Under the pieces are notes generated by a model. It saw only the letters and a list, made by a program, of their open reading frames with translations, was not told where the DNA came from and ran no database searches. The position numbers and the translations under genes were made by a program. DNA of 64,000 nt, from NCBI GenBank assembly GCA_037074765.1, contig JBAMDO010000093.1, positions 140,691-204,690 on the forward strand, written 5' to 3'. Shown here in pieces: positions 63,542 to 64,000 of this stretch. Position 1 is the stretch's first letter, and the number at the start of each line of letters is the position of its first letter. This stretch comes from Mansonella perstans (Eukaryota; Nematoda; Chromadorea; Rhabditida; Onchocercidae).

Positions 63542-64000
63542 GTAAGTAATCCATAATTCTATCACTAACTTTGTTTCTACAGTTCTGTCATACAAAGTTT
63601 ATTTTTAAAACTATTACTGACTTTTAAATATATAACACTTTATTCAAATTCTTAACAAGTGACTTTCTATGATTTAATTTAATTGTTTAGAAAAAGATTA
63701 AACTTCGAGAAAATGCACTATGTTATTTCTCTCCAAAAGTGTCAACCCCCACTATCAAAAGTCCCACAAAGCTCGTCTTGATCCTTAGCCATGGTTATCT
63801 GGTGTTAACTTGGGAGCGAATTTCCTGTTGAATTGTTCCATTCTCTCTCGACCTCTTTCTCTCATTCTTTCTTTCTCACTTGCTCAACTTTCGTTCTACA
63901 AAAAGCAAATTCAAGGATAAATCAGTTAATATGCACAGTGCTTGTCATTTCAACTTTATCATCATCTCAGATCGCGGAAATCGCCTGGCTCACCTTGAAA
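63542..64000. other. Right end of window; no firm exon
   Basis: Probably intron of the + strand gene. On the minus strand an ATG near 63792 opens MAKDQDELCGTFDSGG before a stop, with GT dinucleotides near its end. It could be a far-upstream first exon of dve-1, but nothing ties it to that gene. Confidence 0.25.

Noticed and set aside
1..64000. Bacterial (Wolbachia-like) insertion, CRISPR array, rRNA or tRNA genes, intact transposon
   Set aside because: I looked for long intronless frames of bacterial type, direct repeats with spacers, cloverleaf-like blocks and inverted terminal repeats, and found none I could support by eye.

Overview
The window is nuclear DNA of a metazoan, almost certainly a nematode. 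It is AT-rich. Coding sequence is cut into many short exons whose splice acceptors mostly read (T)TTCAG or TTNCAG, and there is no bacterial gene packing. The protein set (Staufen, a SATB/DVE-type double-homeodomain protein, TRAPPC9, a worm-type CK1/TTBK-like kinase) together with long, sparse introns suggests a parasitic spirurid or filarial-type worm rather than Caenorhabditis. That placement is inference.

Layout. On the + strand, 0.8-7.5 kb holds a Staufen homologue with a set of dsRNA-binding domains. A possible extra last exon lies at 12.9 kb. If it is used, a small Lys/Glu-rich gene on the - strand (10.8-11.5 kb) is nested in the last intron. The stretch 13.0-17.5 kb has no gene I can support. 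At 17.5-23.9 kb there are two adjacent + strand multi-pass membrane proteins. The first looks like three fused four-helix modules and the second like one more such module with a tyrosine-rich tail. I do not recognise the family.

From 26.9 to 62.1 kb nearly everything recognisable is on the - strand. Reading in transcription direction these are dve-1 (about 62.1 to 50.8 kb: ULD, CUT-like domain, two atypical homeodomains), an unresolved interval with coding-like islands (50.8-46.2 kb), a CK1/TTBK-like kinase (46.2-43.6 kb), a tentative NOL11-like nucleolar protein (42.7-38.7 kb), some unassigned coding-like blocks (38.2-37.5 kb), and TRAPPC9 (37.1-26.9 kb). The last 0.9 kb carries the exons of an unrecognised + strand gene that runs off the window.

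The recognised genes cover RNA localisation, chromatin and stress transcription, vesicle tethering and signalling. I see no operon-like functional pathway, no CRISPR array, no rRNA or tRNA gene, no intact transposon and no convincing bacterial insertion. All exon borders were read by eye from splice motifs and reading-frame continuity, so internal junctions are provisional.
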